64,000 bases of DNA from Urechidicola croceus (GCA_905181865.1 CAJIZG010000003.1:942001-1006000); one strand, 5' to 3'. Positions 1 to 10,597 are shown, counted from the stretch's first letter. Program-made: numbers and translations. The notes: generated by a model from the sequence alone, not told the origin.

Positions 1-390
1 TTTATGATCATTTCTAAATCTGGTGGAGCCAGAATGATGGAAGCTGCCTTGTCGCTAATGCAATTAGCGAAAACTTCGGCTAAACTTGCTCAATTAGCGA
101 ATGCCGGTGTACCATACATTTCACTATGTACAGACCCAACTACAGGCGGAACAACAGCTTCGTTTGCCATGCTTGGAGATGTTAACCTATCTGAGCCGGG
201 AGCTTTAATTGGCTTTGCTGGACCTAGAGTAGTCAGAGACACCACTGGTAAAGAATTGCCAGAAGGTTTTCAGACAGCAGAATTCGTTCTAGAACATGGG
301 TTCTTAGATAAAATTATTGAGCGTAAAAACTTAAAAAAACAGATCAACCTTTACCTCGATCTAATTCTAAACCACCCATTAAGAAACTAA
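1..390 (+). CDS. accD: Acetyl-CoA carboxylase carboxyltransferase subunit beta, C-terminal part
   Basis: The first 129 codons visible are the C-terminal part of AccD, which with AccA moves the carboxyl group from carboxybiotin to acetyl-CoA to make malonyl-CoA for fatty acid synthesis. The gene enters from the left edge already in frame. The crotonase-fold segment SGGARMMEA followed by [15 protein letters not shown] is characteristic of the family, as is the [11 protein letters not shown] stretch. A full AccD is about 285 residues, so roughly the N-terminal half, including the zinc finger, lies outside the window. It ends in TAA, 7 bp before the next gene, so the two are probably co-transcribed. 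Confidence 0.95.
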   Translation, partial: FMIISKSGGARMMEAALSLMQLAKTSAKLAQLANAGVPYISLCTDPTTGGTTASFAMLGDVNLSEPGALIGFAGPRVVRDTTGKELPEGFQTAEFVLEHGFLDKIIERKNLKKQINLYLDLILNHPLRN

Positions 391-397
391 CATTTAA

Positions 398-892
398 ATG
401 CTAAGAATAATCCTTGCATTCTTTTTAATTTCTATTTCACAATTGTTTGTAAATTGTAAAACAACGAAAGTTCAAGAACCAATCACAGTGAGTAAAATTC
501 CCTATTTTACGCTTTACACATTGGACTCTCAACGTTTTACAAAAGAAAGTTTTGATACAAAACGTACAAAACTTATATTATATTTCAATTCGGAATGTGA
601 GCATTGTGAAAAGCAAGCGAAATGGCTGTCCAAGGATATCGAATTACTTTCAGATTTAGAAATGGTTTTCGTTTCTTTTGAAGAAATGAATGCCATTAAA
701 AAGTTTAGGGATCTATATAATTTCAACCAAAAAAACGTCACTTTCTTGCAAGATGCGCGACTTACATTTTCAAATATATTTGAAGTAGAATCTTTCCCTA
801 GTATCTTAATTTACAATAAGAAGGGCCGATTAATTCATAAATTTGAAGGAGAAACTAAAGTCGAAAAGCTGCTAGAATTCATTCCAAATTAA
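398..892 (+). CDS. Thioredoxin-fold lipoprotein (TlpA/redoxin-like)
   Basis: A 164-residue protein with a lipoprotein signal: a hydrophobic N-terminus ending in LFVNC with Cys20 as probable lipid anchor. The mature part looks like a thioredoxin fold with the motif CEHC (Cys67 and Cys70) after a beta strand (KLILYFNSE), followed later by SFPSILIYN, the usual cis-proline strand. This is the arrangement of TlpA-like periplasmic thiol-disulfide proteins, so it is probably a reductase or sensor on the outer face of a membrane. The CEHC active site is unlike cytoplasmic thioredoxin WCGPC. It directly follows accD with a 7-bp gap. The specific substrate is unknown. Confidence 0.75.
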   Translation: MLRIILAFFLISISQLFVNCKTTKVQEPITVSKIPYFTLYTLDSQRFTKESFDTKRTKLILYFNSECEHCEKQAKWLSKDIELLSDLEMVFVSFEEMNAIKKFRDLYNFNQKNVTFLQDARLTFSNIFEVESFPSILIYNKKGRLIHKFEGETKVEKLLEFIPN

Positions 893-938
893 TAAGAACA
901 TTCTTATTGCAAAATATTGTTATTCACAATAATAGTGG

Positions 939-946
939 TATCTTTG
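939..946 (+). promoter_or_regulatory. Bacteroidetes -7 promoter box before rpsO
   Basis: TATCTTTG matches the Bacteroidetes sigma-A -7 consensus TAnnTTTG and lies about 58 bp upstream of rpsO, after the stop of the preceding gene. A TTG about 20 bp upstream could serve as the -33 element. Start site inferred, not measured. Confidence 0.6.
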
Positions 947-1004
947 CAGCCTGATTTTAAAGAATCAAATATTACATAAAAATTATTAAAAAATTAATGT
1001 TAGC

Positions 1005-1274
1005 ATGTATTTAACTAAAGAAGTAAAAGCAGAACTTTTCAAAAAACACGGAAAAACTGTAACAAACACAGGTTCTGCAGAAGGACAAATTGCATTATTT
1101 ACTCACAGAATTAAGCACTTAACTGGGCACTTAAAAAATAATCACAAAGATTATAACACTGAGCGTTCATTAGTGAAATTGGTAGGTAAAAGAAGAAGTC
1201 TTTTAGATTACTTAATCAAAAAAGATGTCTTAAGATATCGTGCAATTGTAAAAGAATTAGGATTAAGAAAATAA
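1005..1274 (+). CDS. rpsO: 30S ribosomal protein S15
   Basis: 89 residues, the standard length for S15, which binds the central domain of 16S rRNA early in 30S assembly. The recognisable core is TGSAEGQIALFTHRIKHLTGHL, followed by the conserved basic segment around LVGKRRSLLDYL and the end RYRAIVKELGLRK. It has its own promoter box and is followed by a strong hairpin terminator. The rpsO-pnp order is conserved across many bacteria; here the terminator lies between them, so pnp probably also has its own promoter. ATG start is unambiguous. Confidence 0.97.
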   Translation: MYLTKEVKAELFKKHGKTVTNTGSAEGQIALFTHRIKHLTGHLKNNHKDYNTERSLVKLVGKRRSLLDYLIKKDVLRYRAIVKELGLRK

Positions 1275-1281
1275 TCCAAAT

Positions 1282-1309
1282 AAAAAAGAGGCTTATGGCC
1301 TCTTTTTTA
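1282..1309 (+). terminator. Intrinsic terminator after rpsO
   Basis: AAAGAGGC, a 4-base loop, then GCCTCTTT with a run of T, 8 bp after the rpsO stop codon. A textbook rho-independent hairpin separating rpsO from pnp. Confidence 0.85.
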
Positions 1310-1402
1310 TTATAATTAAAGAAAGTTAAACTTTTCATTGGAATAAATCGCAACACAACAACGAAAAAACCAATAGTTTAATTTAAAAAATTTTAACAAT
1401 TT

Positions 1403-3637
1403 ATGATTCCAAAAGTTTATAAAGAGATCATTGATCTTGGAGACGGAAGAGAAATTTCTATCGAAACAGGAAAATTAGCAAAACAAGCTCATGGTAGCGT
1501 TGTTGTGCAATCTGGAAAATGTATGTTATTATGCACAGTTGTTTCCAATTACGAACAAAAAGATCTTGGTTTTCTGCCATTAACAGTAGATTATAGAGAA
1601 AAATTTGCTGCTGCTGGTCGTTACCCAGGAGGTTTCTTTAAAAGAGAAGCAAGACCAAGTGATGGTGAAGTATTAACAATGCGCTTAGTAGATCGTGTAT
1701 TACGTCCATTATTCCCAAAAGATTATACCGCAGAAACACAAGTGATGATTCAATTAATGTCTCATGACGACGATGTTATGCCAGATGCAATGGCAGGATT
1801 AGCTGCTTCTGCTGCAATTCAATTATCAGATTTCCCTTTTGAATGTGCTATCTCTGAAGCTAGAGTAGGTCGTGTAAATGGTGAATTTGTAATCAATCCA
1901 ACACGTGCTCAATTATTAGAATCTGATTTAGACATGATGATTGGTGCTTCTGCAGATTCAGTAATGATGGTAGAAGGCGAAATGGATGAGATTTCTGAAG
2001 AAGAAATGGCAGATGCAATTAAATTTGCACACGAAGCAATTAAAGTCCAATGTGCTGCTCAAATTAGATTAGCTGAAGCATTCGGAAAGAAAGAGGTTCG
2101 TGAATATGAAGCAGACAGAGTAGAAGAAGGTTTAGCTAAGAAAGTACATGACATGGCTTATGATAAAGTGTATGCTATTGCAAAAGCTGGATCTGCTAAA
2201 CACGAGAGAAGTGCTGCATTTTCTGAAATAAAAGCAGATATTAAAGCGACATTTTCTGAAGAAGAATTAGCAGATTACGGTGGTTTAGTTTCTGACTATT
2301 ACCGCAAAGCTGAAAAAGCTGCCATTCGTGATTTAACCTTAAATGAAGGCTTACGTTTAGATGGTCGTAAGACTGACGAGATTAGACCCATCTGGTGTGA
2401 AGTTGATTACTTGCCATCAACGCATGGTTCTTCAATTTTTACACGTGGTGAAACTCAAGCATTAGCTACGGTAACTTTAGGAACCTCTAGAGATGCAAAC
2501 AAAATAGACATGCCATCTCACGAAGGCGAAGAAAATTTCTATTTACATTATAACTTCCCTCCTTTTTGTACAGGTGAAGCTAGACCAATTCGTGGAACCT
2601 CTCGTAGAGAAGTTGGACATGGTAATTTAGCACAACGTGGTTTAAAAGGAATGATTCCTGACGATTGCCCTTACACAGTGCGTATAGTATCTGAAGTATT
2701 AGAATCTAACGGTTCATCTTCTATGGCTACAGTATGTGCAGGAACTATGGCTTTAATGGATGCTGGAGTGCAAATGAAAAAACCTGTTTCTGGTATTGCA
2801 ATGGGATTAATTTCTGATGCTGATTCTGGAAAGTATGCGGTATTATCTGATATTTTAGGTGATGAAGATCACTTAGGAGATATGGATTTTAAAGTAACGG
2901 GTACTGCAGATGGTATCACGGCTTGCCAAATGGATATTAAAGTAAAAGGATTATCATACGAGATTTTAGTTAACGCGCTTCAACAAGCACGTGCTGGTCG
3001 TTTACATATCTTAGAGAAATTGACTGATACCATTGCTACACCAAATGCAGATGTTAAAGATCATGCTCCTACCATGGTAACAAGACGTGTTCCTAACGAA
3101 TTTATTGGAGCCTTAATAGGCCCTGGTGGAAAAGTTATTCAGGAAATGCAAAAGGAAACTGAGACGACGATCGTTATTAACGAAGATCCAATAACTGAAG
3201 AAGGAATTGTTGAAATCTTAGGTGTTGGAAGAGTAGGTATTGATGCTGTAATGGCAAAAATAGATTCTATCTTATTTAAACCAACAGTTGGTAGTGTTTA
3301 CGAAGTAAAAGTTATTAAAATGCTTGACTTTGGTGCAGTTGTAGAATATATGGATGCTCCAGGAAACGAAGTGTTATTACACGTAAGTGAATTAGCATGG
3401 GAACGCACGGAAAACGTTACTGATGTTGTAAACATGGGAGATGTATTTGACGTGAAGTATTTTGGTCAAGACCCGAGAACACGTAAGGAAAAAGTATCTC
3501 GTAAGGCCATTTTACCAAAACCAGAAGGTTTTGTTGAAAGACCACCAAGAGACAATAACAGAACTGGCGGACGCGATAATAGAGGTCGTGACAATCGTGG
3601 ACGTGATACTCGCAGAGACGATAGAAAAAAAGACTAA
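1403..3637 (+). CDS. pnp: Polyribonucleotide nucleotidyltransferase (PNPase)
   Basis: 744-residue phosphorolytic 3'-5' exoribonuclease of the RNA degradation machinery. Domain order is as expected: first RNase PH domain (about 15-147), helical linker (about 150-240), second RNase PH domain (about 320-500, with the phosphate-site stretch [20 protein letters not shown]), KH domain (from about 555, with the GxxG-type loop IGPGGKVIQ) and S1 domain (about 625-695). The tail after residue 700 is an arginine/glycine/aspartate-rich low-complexity extension with repeated GRDNRGRD units, common in Bacteroidetes RNA-binding proteins and probably disordered. Length and domain set indicate an intact enzyme. 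Confidence 0.97.
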   Translation: MIPKVYKEIIDLGDGREISIETGKLAKQAHGSVVVQSGKCMLLCTVVSNYEQKDLGFLPLTVDYREKFAAAGRYPGGFFKREARPSDGEVLTMRLVDRVLRPLFPKDYTAETQVMIQLMSHDDDVMPDAMAGLAASAAIQLSDFPFECAISEARVGRVNGEFVINPTRAQLLESDLDMMIGASADSVMMVEGEMDEISEEEMADAIKFAHEAIKVQCAAQIRLAEAFGKKEVREYEADRVEEGLAKKVHDMAYDKVYAIAKAGSAKHERSAAFSEIKADIKATFSEEELADYGGLVSDYYRKAEKAAIRDLTLNEGLRLDGRKTDEIRPIWCEVDYLPSTHGSSIFTRGETQALATVTLGTSRDANKIDMPSHEGEENFYLHYNFPPFCTGEARPIRGTSRREVGHGNLAQRGLKGMIPDDCPYTVRIVSEVLESNGSSSMATVCAGTMALMDAGVQMKKPVSGIAMGLISDADSGKYAVLSDILGDEDHLGDMDFKVTGTADGITACQMDIKVKGLSYEILVNALQQARAGRLHILEKLTDTIATPNADVKDHAPTMVTRRVPNEFIGALIGPGGKVIQEMQKETETTIVINEDPITEEGIVEILGVGRVGIDAVMAKIDSILFKPTVGSVYEVKVIKMLDFGAVVEYMDAPGNEVLLHVSELAWERTENVTDVVNMGDVFDVKYFGQDPRTRKEKVSRKAILPKPEGFVERPPRDNNRTGGRDNRGRDNRGRDTRRDDRKKD

Positions 3638-3660
3638 TTTGATTCGTATTTAATAAAGCA

Positions 3661-3693
3661 AAAACCTCAAAATTAATTTTTTGAGGTTTTTTT
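3661..3693 (+). terminator. Intrinsic terminator after pnp
   Basis: Inverted repeat AAAACCTCAAAA / TTTTGAGGTTTT followed by T residues, 24 bp after the pnp stop. Confidence 0.8.
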
Positions 3694-3762
3694 ATGTTTT
3701 CGTGTAACAAAAAGACCAAAGCTTACGTATATATAATTGACACTTAAAATTATCGCAAAGAG

Positions 3763-4626
3763 ATGAGACAATTAAAAATTACCAAGCAGGTTACGAATAG
3801 AGAAACTGCTTCATTAGACAAATATTTACAGGAAATTGGAAAAGTAGATTTGATTACTGCTGATCAAGAAGTTGAATTAGCTCAGCGTATCAAAGCTGGA
3901 GATCAAGTCGCACTAGAGAAATTAACGAAAGCAAATTTACGCTTCGTAGTCTCCGTAGCTAAGCAATACCAAAATCAGGGGTTGACTTTACCAGATTTAA
4001 TTAATGAAGGTAATTTAGGTTTGATCAAAGCAGCAAAGCGTTTTGATGAAACTCGTGGATTTAAATTTATCTCTTATGCTGTATGGTGGATTCGTCAATC
4101 AATTTTACAAGCGTTGGCAGAACAATCTAGAATTGTACGTTTGCCTTTGAACAAAATTGGATCTATTAACAAGATCAATAAAATGTACGCTTTCTTAGAG
4201 CAAGAAAATGAACGTCCTCCTTCTGCAGAAGAAATTGCAAAGAAATTAGATATGACAATTTCTGATGTAAAAGAATCTATGAAGAATTCTGGACGTCACG
4301 TCTCTATGGATGCCCCACTTATTGAAGGTGAAGACTCTAATTTATATGATGTATTAAATACTGGAGATTCTCCAAACCCAGATAGAGTTTTAATGCACGA
4401 TTCATTAAAGATCGAAATCATTAGAGCTTTAGAAACACTAACTCCACGTGAAGCAGATGTAGTACAATTATACTTTGGTTTAGGTGACGCACACCCCATG
4501 ACTTTAGAAGAAATTGGTGAAACATTCGACTTAACACGTGAGCGCGTTCGTCAAATTAAAGAAAAAGCAATCAGAAGATTAAAACATACTTCTAGAAGTA
4601 AAATCTTAAAAACTTATTTAGGGTAA
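3763..4626 (+). CDS. rpoD: RNA polymerase housekeeping sigma factor (sigma-70/RpoD)
   Basis: 287 residues, the short RpoD type of Bacteroidetes that lacks region 1.1. Region 1.2 is near the start ([20 protein letters not shown]), region 2 contains the core-binding and -10 recognition segment ([40 protein letters not shown]), region 3 follows, and region 4.2 has the helix-turn-helix [20 protein letters not shown]. This factor reads the TAnnTTTG promoters noted elsewhere in the window. Preceded and followed by terminators, so it is a single-gene unit. ATG start and end agree with family length. Confidence 0.97.
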   Translation: MRQLKITKQVTNRETASLDKYLQEIGKVDLITADQEVELAQRIKAGDQVALEKLTKANLRFVVSVAKQYQNQGLTLPDLINEGNLGLIKAAKRFDETRGFKFISYAVWWIRQSILQALAEQSRIVRLPLNKIGSINKINKMYAFLEQENERPPSAEEIAKKLDMTISDVKESMKNSGRHVSMDAPLIEGEDSNLYDVLNTGDSPNPDRVLMHDSLKIEIIRALETLTPREADVVQLYFGLGDAHPMTLEEIGETFDLTRERVRQIKEKAIRRLKHTSRSKILKTYLG

Positions 4627-4671
4627 TTCAAATTTGGAAGTACGAAATAAGAATTTCTAATTGATTAAAAT

Positions 4672-4709
4672 AAAGATGCTGAGCAATAATTCAGCATCTT
4701 TATTTTTTT
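4672..4709 (+). terminator. Intrinsic terminator after rpoD
   Basis: Perfect stem AAAGATGCTGA / TCAGCATCTTT with an 8-base loop and a T-rich tail. Confidence 0.88.
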
Positions 4710-4790
4710 AGAATATTTTCATCATTTTTACTTTCACAGATCAAAAGTTAAACTTTTAACTTTTAGCCTTTAAACTTTTAACAACTTTCA

Positions 4791-4798
4791 TATCTTTG
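4791..4798 (+). promoter_or_regulatory. Bacteroidetes -7 promoter box before rpe
   Basis: TATCTTTG, matching TAnnTTTG, 27 bp upstream of the rpe ATG and downstream of the rpoD terminator. Predicts a very short leader. Confidence 0.6.
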
Positions 4799-4825
4799 AA
4801 ACTTATAAACTCACATACATCTTAA

Positions 4826-5485
4826 ATGTCAAAATTAATTGCCCCTTCGGTTTTAGCAGCAGACTTTGCTAACATTCAACGCGATATAGAAATGCTTAAC
4901 AATAGTGAAGCTGATTGGATTCATATTGATGTAATGGACGGCGTATTTGTCCCAAACATTTCTTTCGGAATGCCGGTAATTAAAGCGATTCAAAAACATG
5001 CAAAAAAAACAATGGACGTGCATTTGATGATCGTCAATCCAGACAAGTATATTGAAACATTTAAAAGCATAGGTGCAGATGTATTAACAGTTCACTATGA
5101 GGCCTGTACTCATCTACACAGAACACTACAAGCCATAAAGGCGTCAGATATGCAAGCAGGCGTTGCATTGAACCCTCATACACCAATTAGTGTTTTAGAA
5201 GACGTTATTAACGATATCGACCTTGTATGTATTATGAGTGTAAACCCTGGTTTCGGCGGACAAAGTTTTATTGAAAATACCTATAAAAAAGTCATTCAAT
5301 TAAAGGACTTAATCACGAAGTCTAGTGCACCTACCAAAATAGAAATTGATGGCGGTGTTACAAATAAAAATGCTCACAAATTAGTTTCTGCAGGAGCTGA
5401 TATATTGGTTGCTGGGAGTTATGTGTTTAAAAATGAGAATCCAACCCAAACTATTAAAGATTTACGAGCGCTCGTTAATAGTTAA
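4826..5485 (+). CDS. rpe: Ribulose-phosphate 3-epimerase
   Basis: 219-residue TIM-barrel enzyme that interconverts D-ribulose 5-phosphate and D-xylulose 5-phosphate in the pentose phosphate pathway. The N-terminal SVLAADFANI, the metal and catalytic segment WIHIDVMDGVFVPN (His33, Asp35), DVHLMI, MSVNPGFGGQ and EIDGGVTNKN phosphate-binding region are all present and in order. Full length. The next gene follows 38 bp later but is of unrelated function. Confidence 0.96.
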   Translation: MSKLIAPSVLAADFANIQRDIEMLNNSEADWIHIDVMDGVFVPNISFGMPVIKAIQKHAKKTMDVHLMIVNPDKYIETFKSIGADVLTVHYEACTHLHRTLQAIKASDMQAGVALNPHTPISVLEDVINDIDLVCIMSVNPGFGGQSFIENTYKKVIQLKDLITKSSAPTKIEIDGGVTNKNAHKLVSAGADILVAGSYVFKNENPTQTIKDLRALVNS

Positions 5486-5523
5486 TTTCACTGCGCGATT
5501 TACATAAAAAATACATACCAACT

Positions 5524-6588
5524 GTGAAAATTACAATACCTGGATTATTCATTCTATTGTGCGCATCATCAGTAGCTCAAACTAAACAAATTAATTTACC
5601 AAAATCATACATCGCATTTCATACTTCAGAGACCCTAAAAATTGATGGAAAACCCGATGAAATTTCTTGGGAAAAATCAATATGGAGTGACAACTATGTA
5701 GATATTGAAGGAATTAAAACTCCAAAGTACAGAACACGTATGAAAATACTATGGAATGATAAATTCCTGTATTTTCTTGCCGAATTGGAAGAACCGCATA
5801 TTTGGGGAAATCTAACAAAAAGAGATGCCGTTATTTATCACAACAATGATTTCGAAATCTTTATAGATCCTGATGGTGACACACATAACTATATGGAGTT
5901 CGAAATGAATGCATTAAATACCGTTTGGGATTTACTACTTACAAAACCTTATAGAAACGGTGCAACAGTCCTCAATGATTGGAATATCAATGGATTAAAA
6001 ACAGCTGTTGCTATAGATGGAACGCTCAACAACCCTTCAGATATCGATAAAAAATGGACTGTGGAAATCGCCATGCCTTGGAGTGCTCTTGTAGAACAAT
6101 CAAAATCGAAAAACATTCCTAAAGATAAAACTTGGCGCATTAATTTTTCTCGTGTAAATTGGGATCTTGAATTAAAAAACGATAGTTATTATCGAAAAAA
6201 AGATTCTAAAACAAATAAACGACTACCAGAATACAATTGGGTATGGTCTCCCCAAGGTGTTATTGCCATGCATGAACCTGAGAGTTGGGGATATGTCCAT
6301 TTTTCCCGCAAACCCGTTGGCTCTAAAGACTCTTTTACCTACGGAAAGGATGAAGAACTAAAATTGAGAATGTATCAATATTATAAAAAATACCGCAGTA
6401 AAATAATAAATTTCAAGACTTGGAAGAACGCCACTTTTCCAAAATCAATTTCTGTAAACAATCATACTCTAGAAATCTCAGCAGAATTTACCTCTTTTAA
6501 TTATATCATCTCGGTCGAGAGTCCTTTTACTAGTAATTTCCTATCGATTACAAATGACGGGGAATTTATGACTACCAAAGGAAATTAA
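5524..6588 (+). CDS. Secreted carbohydrate-binding family 9-like protein
   Basis: 354 residues starting at GTG; the GTG start gives a clean signal peptide (MKITIPGLFILLCASSVAQ). The body resembles CBM9-like proteins of Bacteroidetes: LKIDGKPDEISWEKSIWSDNYVDIEG, TRMKILWNDKFLYFLAELEEPHIWG, and NNDFEIFIDPDGDTHNYMEFEMNALNTVWDL, a fold that binds sugars or glycan ends. Later segments include WTVEIAMPWSAL and WRINFSRVNWD, typical of the family. It immediately precedes the PSD1/DUF1501 cluster and probably belongs to that system as an outer glycan-binding component. No catalytic domain was recognised. Confidence 0.8.
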   Translation: MKITIPGLFILLCASSVAQTKQINLPKSYIAFHTSETLKIDGKPDEISWEKSIWSDNYVDIEGIKTPKYRTRMKILWNDKFLYFLAELEEPHIWGNLTKRDAVIYHNNDFEIFIDPDGDTHNYMEFEMNALNTVWDLLLTKPYRNGATVLNDWNINGLKTAVAIDGTLNNPSDIDKKWTVEIAMPWSALVEQSKSKNIPKDKTWRINFSRVNWDLELKNDSYYRKKDSKTNKRLPEYNWVWSPQGVIAMHEPESWGYVHFSRKPVGSKDSFTYGKDEELKLRMYQYYKKYRSKIINFKTWKNATFPKSISVNNHTLEISAEFTSFNYIISVESPFTSNFLSITNDGEFMTTKGN

Positions 6589-6750
6589 TCGTACAAATTT
6601 CACCATACTAATTTTATGACACCAATTAATTGACTTCATCAATAATTTTTCCTCTTTCATCGAAATCAACAGTATCTTCATCTAATTAATAGGAGTACTT
6701 TCGCATTTAATCATTAGTTTTAGATTCTTTTTTAAATTAAACTAATAACG

Positions 6751-9114
6751 ATGAAAAAATATAGAGTTATCCTTTATTTCTTGATACCTTATCTGTGTTT
6801 TATATTGGTGAAATTCTTATTTGCTGATGATGGCAACTATAGTATGTTGAGTGCTTCAAATCAATCAGAAGGTTATTTAAATGAAAGTGAACAAACTATT
6901 CCTGAAAAAGTGAGTTTTAATTTTCATGTTAAACCCATTCTTTCTGACAAATGCTTTTTATGCCACGGCCCAGATGCTGGATCGCGGGAGGCAGGTTTGC
7001 GATTCGATACAGAAGAAGGTGCTTTTGCCGCATTGGGTAAACTCAAAGATCATTACGCCATTGTACCGAACAAACCTGAGGAAAGTAAATTGGTTTTTAG
7101 AGTCACTAATGATGATCCAAATGTCATGATGCCTCCACCAGCCTCAAACTTGAGGCTTACAAATTATGAAAAAGATATCTTTGTAAAATGGATTGAACAA
7201 GGTGCTAAATGGGAATCTCATTGGTCTTTTATCCCTCCAGTAAAATCGGAATTACCAGAAATAAAAAATAAAAAATGGGCGCAAAATGAAATTGATTATT
7301 TCATTGCAAATAAATTTGAATCTAAAGGTGTTAATCCTTCGGAAAAAGCCTCCAAAGAAAAATTAATTAGACGTCTTTATTTTGACATAACAGGATTACC
7401 GCCTGGTATAGATGCGATAGACTCCTATTTAAAGGATGAAAGTTTAAATTCCTATGAAGAAATTGTAGATCAATTGTTGGCCTCTGAAGCTTATGGAGAA
7501 CGTATGAGTTCAGATTGGCTAGATGTTGCACGTTATGCAGATTCACACGGATATCAAGATGATTTAGAAAGAACTATGTGGCCATGGAGAGATTGGGTGA
7601 TTTATGCCTTTAACTCAAATTTGCCATATGATAAGTTTATTACTTGGCAACTAGCTGGAGACCTATTAGAAAATCCAACAAAAGAACAAATCATCGCTAC
7701 AGGGTTTAATAGAAATCATAAAATAACCCAAGAAGGTGGAGTCGTTGATGAAGAATACCGCGTAGAATACGTAATGGATAGAACTATTACTACGAGTAAA
7801 TCGTTGATTGGAATTACTATGGAATGTAGTCGTTGTCATGATCACAAGTACGATCCTGTTTCCCAAAAAGACTTTTATCAATTGTACAGTTTCTTTAATC
7901 AAGTAAAGGAAAAAGGTAGAATAGGCTATAGCGAAATCCCAAAACCTTATATTGACATTGACGCTGCATTTATTGCGAAAGGTGCTTCTTTTATTAAAAA
8001 ACCAGACTCCATTAAAGAAATTAAATTAATGGTAATGGAGGAAACTCCTGGAATTAGAGAAACGCATATCCTAAATCGTGGAGCCTATGATGCCCTCGGT
8101 GAAATTGTTGATTTTGGAACCCCTAGTGCAATTCTAGAATTTGAAGAAAGTTTACCTAAAAATAGATTGGGATTGGCAAAATGGTTTCTTGATAAAAAAA
8201 ACCCATTAACTTCTAGAGTAACTGTAAATAGATATTGGCAAATAATTTTTGGAAGAGGAATTGTTTCAACACCTGCTGATTTTGGAAATCAAGGGGCGTT
8301 GCCTTCACATCCAGAATTATTGGATTGGTTATCGGTTAACTTTAGGGAAGAAGGGTGGAATATTAAATCCTTGATTAAAAAAATGGTAATGTCTGCTACA
8401 TACCAACAATCTTCAAAAATCACCAAAAAAGGGTTGACATTAGATCCTGAAAATTTATTATTAGCAAGAGGATCACGTTATAAACTAACAGCAGAAATGA
8501 TTCGTGACAACGCGTTGTCCGTAAGTGGCTTATTAGTTAAAAAAACGGGCGGACCAAGTGTAAAACCTTATCAGCCAAAGGGCTTATGGAAAGAAAAGAC
8601 TGGTGGTGGAGGTGGTAGTCTCGCCAGTTACAAAGTTGGAACAGACGAACACTTATACCGAAGAAGTTTATATACTTTTTGGAAAAGAACCTCTCCACCG
8701 CCGTCTATGATGATTTTTGACGCCAATGGCAAAGATTTTTGTGAAGTTTCTCGGCAAAAAACAAGTACACCGCTACAGGCCTTGATTTTATTAAACGATC
8801 CGCAGTATATTGAAGCAGCTAGAGTTTTAGCATCAAATATATTAAAGTCCGGATCTGATGACGACACTAAATTAATATCGCAACTCTTTAGAACTATTAC
8901 ATCTCGATATCCTGATAAAGATGAAATCGAAAAAATGTCTCTGTATTTAGAAGAATCTGAGGAAGGGCTAAAAGATCCAAATAAAAATATTGAAGATTTA
9001 TTAGAAATTGGAGATGCACCTTTAGATGATACTTTAGACAAAACAAAACTGTATAAGTATACCACTCTGGCCTGTGTAATATTGAATTTGGAAGAAACAA
9101 TTATTAAAAGTTAA
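6751..9114 (+). CDS. PSD1 and planctomycete cytochrome C domain-containing protein (DUF1549/DUF1553)
   Basis: 787 residues with an N-terminal signal or anchor helix (about 5-25). Domains in order: planctomycete-type cytochrome c domain with heme motif CFLCH (Cys68-His72) and the axial-ligand-like MMPPP; DUF1549 (about 175-385: NEIDYFIANKFESKG, ITGLPPG, WLDVARYADSHGYQDD, and a second CxxCH, CSRCHDHKYDP); DUF1553 (about 470-730: NPLTSRVTVNRYWQIIFGRG, PTGN-like SLIKKMVMSATYQQSS). Such proteins always travel with DUF1501 proteins and are abundant in Planctomycetes and Verrucomicrobia; they are probably exported redox proteins for polysaccharide or sugar-acid breakdown, but the reaction is not established. 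The DUF1501 partner starts 10 bp after its stop. Confidence 0.88.
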   Translation: MKKYRVILYFLIPYLCFILVKFLFADDGNYSMLSASNQSEGYLNESEQTIPEKVSFNFHVKPILSDKCFLCHGPDAGSREAGLRFDTEEGAFAALGKLKDHYAIVPNKPEESKLVFRVTNDDPNVMMPPPASNLRLTNYEKDIFVKWIEQGAKWESHWSFIPPVKSELPEIKNKKWAQNEIDYFIANKFESKGVNPSEKASKEKLIRRLYFDITGLPPGIDAIDSYLKDESLNSYEEIVDQLLASEAYGERMSSDWLDVARYADSHGYQDDLERTMWPWRDWVIYAFNSNLPYDKFITWQLAGDLLENPTKEQIIATGFNRNHKITQEGGVVDEEYRVEYVMDRTITTSKSLIGITMECSRCHDHKYDPVSQKDFYQLYSFFNQVKEKGRIGYSEIPKPYIDIDAAFIAKGASFIKKPDSIKEIKLMVMEETPGIRETHILNRGAYDALGEIVDFGTPSAILEFEESLPKNRLGLAKWFLDKKNPLTSRVTVNRYWQIIFGRGIVSTPADFGNQGALPSHPELLDWLSVNFREEGWNIKSLIKKMVMSATYQQSSKITKKGLTLDPENLLLARGSRYKLTAEMIRDNALSVSGLLVKKTGGPSVKPYQPKGLWKEKTGGGGGSLASYKVGTDEHLYRRSLYTFWKRTSPPPSMMIFDANGKDFCEVSRQKTSTPLQALILLNDPQYIEAARVLASNILKSGSDDDTKLISQLFRTITSRYPDKDEIEKMSLYLEESEEGLKDPNKNIEDLLEIGDAPLDDTLDKTKLYKYTTLACVILNLEETIIKS

Positions 9115-9124
9115 ATAGCAGAAG

Positions 9125-10597
9125 ATGGACGAAATACTTAAAAAACTCAACATAAATAATAGACGTCACTTTTTAAAAAATTTAGGTTTTGGAATTGGTG
9201 GAGCTGCAATGGCATCAATGATTGACCCTCTAAATTTGTTTTCTGGTGGTGATACTGGAAACTTAACTGGATTAGATAATGGCCCTTTAAATCTGCCACA
9301 TTTTGCTCCAAAAGCGAAAAGAGTTATTTATTTATTCCAAAGTGGTGGCCCATCACAGCTCGATCTTTTTGACCACAAGCCGTTATTGAACGATATTAGA
9401 GGGGAAGAATTGCCAGATTGGGTGAGACAAGGACAGCGTTTGACTGGAATGACTTCAAATCAAAAAAACTTTCCTTTAGTCGGCAGTAACTTTAAATTTA
9501 ACCAATACGGTCAGTCTGGCGCTACTTTAAGTGACGTACTGCCGTATACGGCGAAGATTGCAGACGAATTATGTTTTGTGAAATCGATGCATACTGAAGC
9601 TATTAATCATGATCCCGCGATTACCTTTTTTCAAACAGGCTCTCAACAACCGGGAAGACCTTGTATGGGTTCATGGATGAGTTATGGATTGGGAAGTTTA
9701 AATAAAAACCTACCTACATTTTCAGTATTACTTTCAAGAGGTACTGGCCGACCACAAGCCCAACCTTTATATTCTAGGTTGTGGGGAAATGGCTTTTTAA
9801 ATTCATTACACCAAGGTGTACAATTTAGGGCTGGTAAAGATCCGGTACTATATTTAAAAGATCCGGATGGTATGAGCCGAATGACGCGTAGAAAAATGTT
9901 AGACCACATTGCTGAACTAAATGAAAAACAAGAACGCGAATTTGGAGACCCAGAAATAAATAGTAGAATTGCTCAGTATGAAATGGCTTACAGAATGCAA
10001 ACTTCTGTACCTGAAACAATGAATATTGAAGATGAGCCAGATTATATTTATCAAATGTATGGTGCTGATGCCGCCAAACCTGGCACCTACGCAGCAAACT
10101 GTTTATTAGCGAGAAGGCTGATAGAAAAAGATGTTCGCTTTGTACAATTATACCATATGGGATGGGATCACCACGCAAATCTTCCAAATGCCACTGCAAA
10201 ACAGGCCAAAGATACCGATCAAGCATCTGCTGCATTGATTATGGATTTAAAGCAACGGGGTCTCTTAGACGAAACACTTGTCGTTTGGGGAGGTGAATTT
10301 GGCAGAACAAACTATAGTCAAGGAACGCTAACTGCTGATAATTATGGAAGAGATCATCATCCAAAATGTTTTACCATTTGGATGGCCGGCGGGGGGGTTA
10401 AACCTGGAATGACATATGGTGAAACCGACGATTACGGCTATAATATTACAAAAGACCCTATGCATGTTCATGATCTACAAGCTACTATGCTACATTTAAT
10501 GGGTATAGATCACACCAAAATGATTTACAAACACCAAGGACGTAGATATCGCTTAACAGATATTGCCGGAAATGTTATTCATAACGTTTTGGCCTAA
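9125..10597 (+). CDS. DUF1501 domain-containing protein (sulfatase-like fold)
   Basis: 490 residues. A twin-arginine signal is visible at the start (NNRRHFLKNLGFGIGG), so it is probably exported folded, presumably with a bound metal. The body has the DUF1501 signatures: KRVIYLFQSGGPSQLDLFDHKP, a histidine cluster EAINHDPAITFFQTGS, YHMGWDHHANL, GGEFGRTNYSQG and GRDHHPKCFTIWMAGGGVKPG, ending HDLQATMLHLMGIDH. These conserved Asp/His residues match the alkaline phosphatase/sulfatase superfamily metal site, so hydrolysis of an ester is plausible but unproven. Only 10 bp separate it from the PSD1 gene, indicating translational coupling and a shared function. Confidence 0.88.
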   Translation: MDEILKKLNINNRRHFLKNLGFGIGGAAMASMIDPLNLFSGGDTGNLTGLDNGPLNLPHFAPKAKRVIYLFQSGGPSQLDLFDHKPLLNDIRGEELPDWVRQGQRLTGMTSNQKNFPLVGSNFKFNQYGQSGATLSDVLPYTAKIADELCFVKSMHTEAINHDPAITFFQTGSQQPGRPCMGSWMSYGLGSLNKNLPTFSVLLSRGTGRPQAQPLYSRLWGNGFLNSLHQGVQFRAGKDPVLYLKDPDGMSRMTRRKMLDHIAELNEKQEREFGDPEINSRIAQYEMAYRMQTSVPETMNIEDEPDYIYQMYGADAAKPGTYAANCLLARRLIEKDVRFVQLYHMGWDHHANLPNATAKQAKDTDQASAALIMDLKQRGLLDETLVVWGGEFGRTNYSQGTLTADNYGRDHHPKCFTIWMAGGGVKPGMTYGETDDYGYNITKDPMHVHDLQATMLHLMGIDHTKMIYKHQGRRYRLTDIAGNVIHNVLA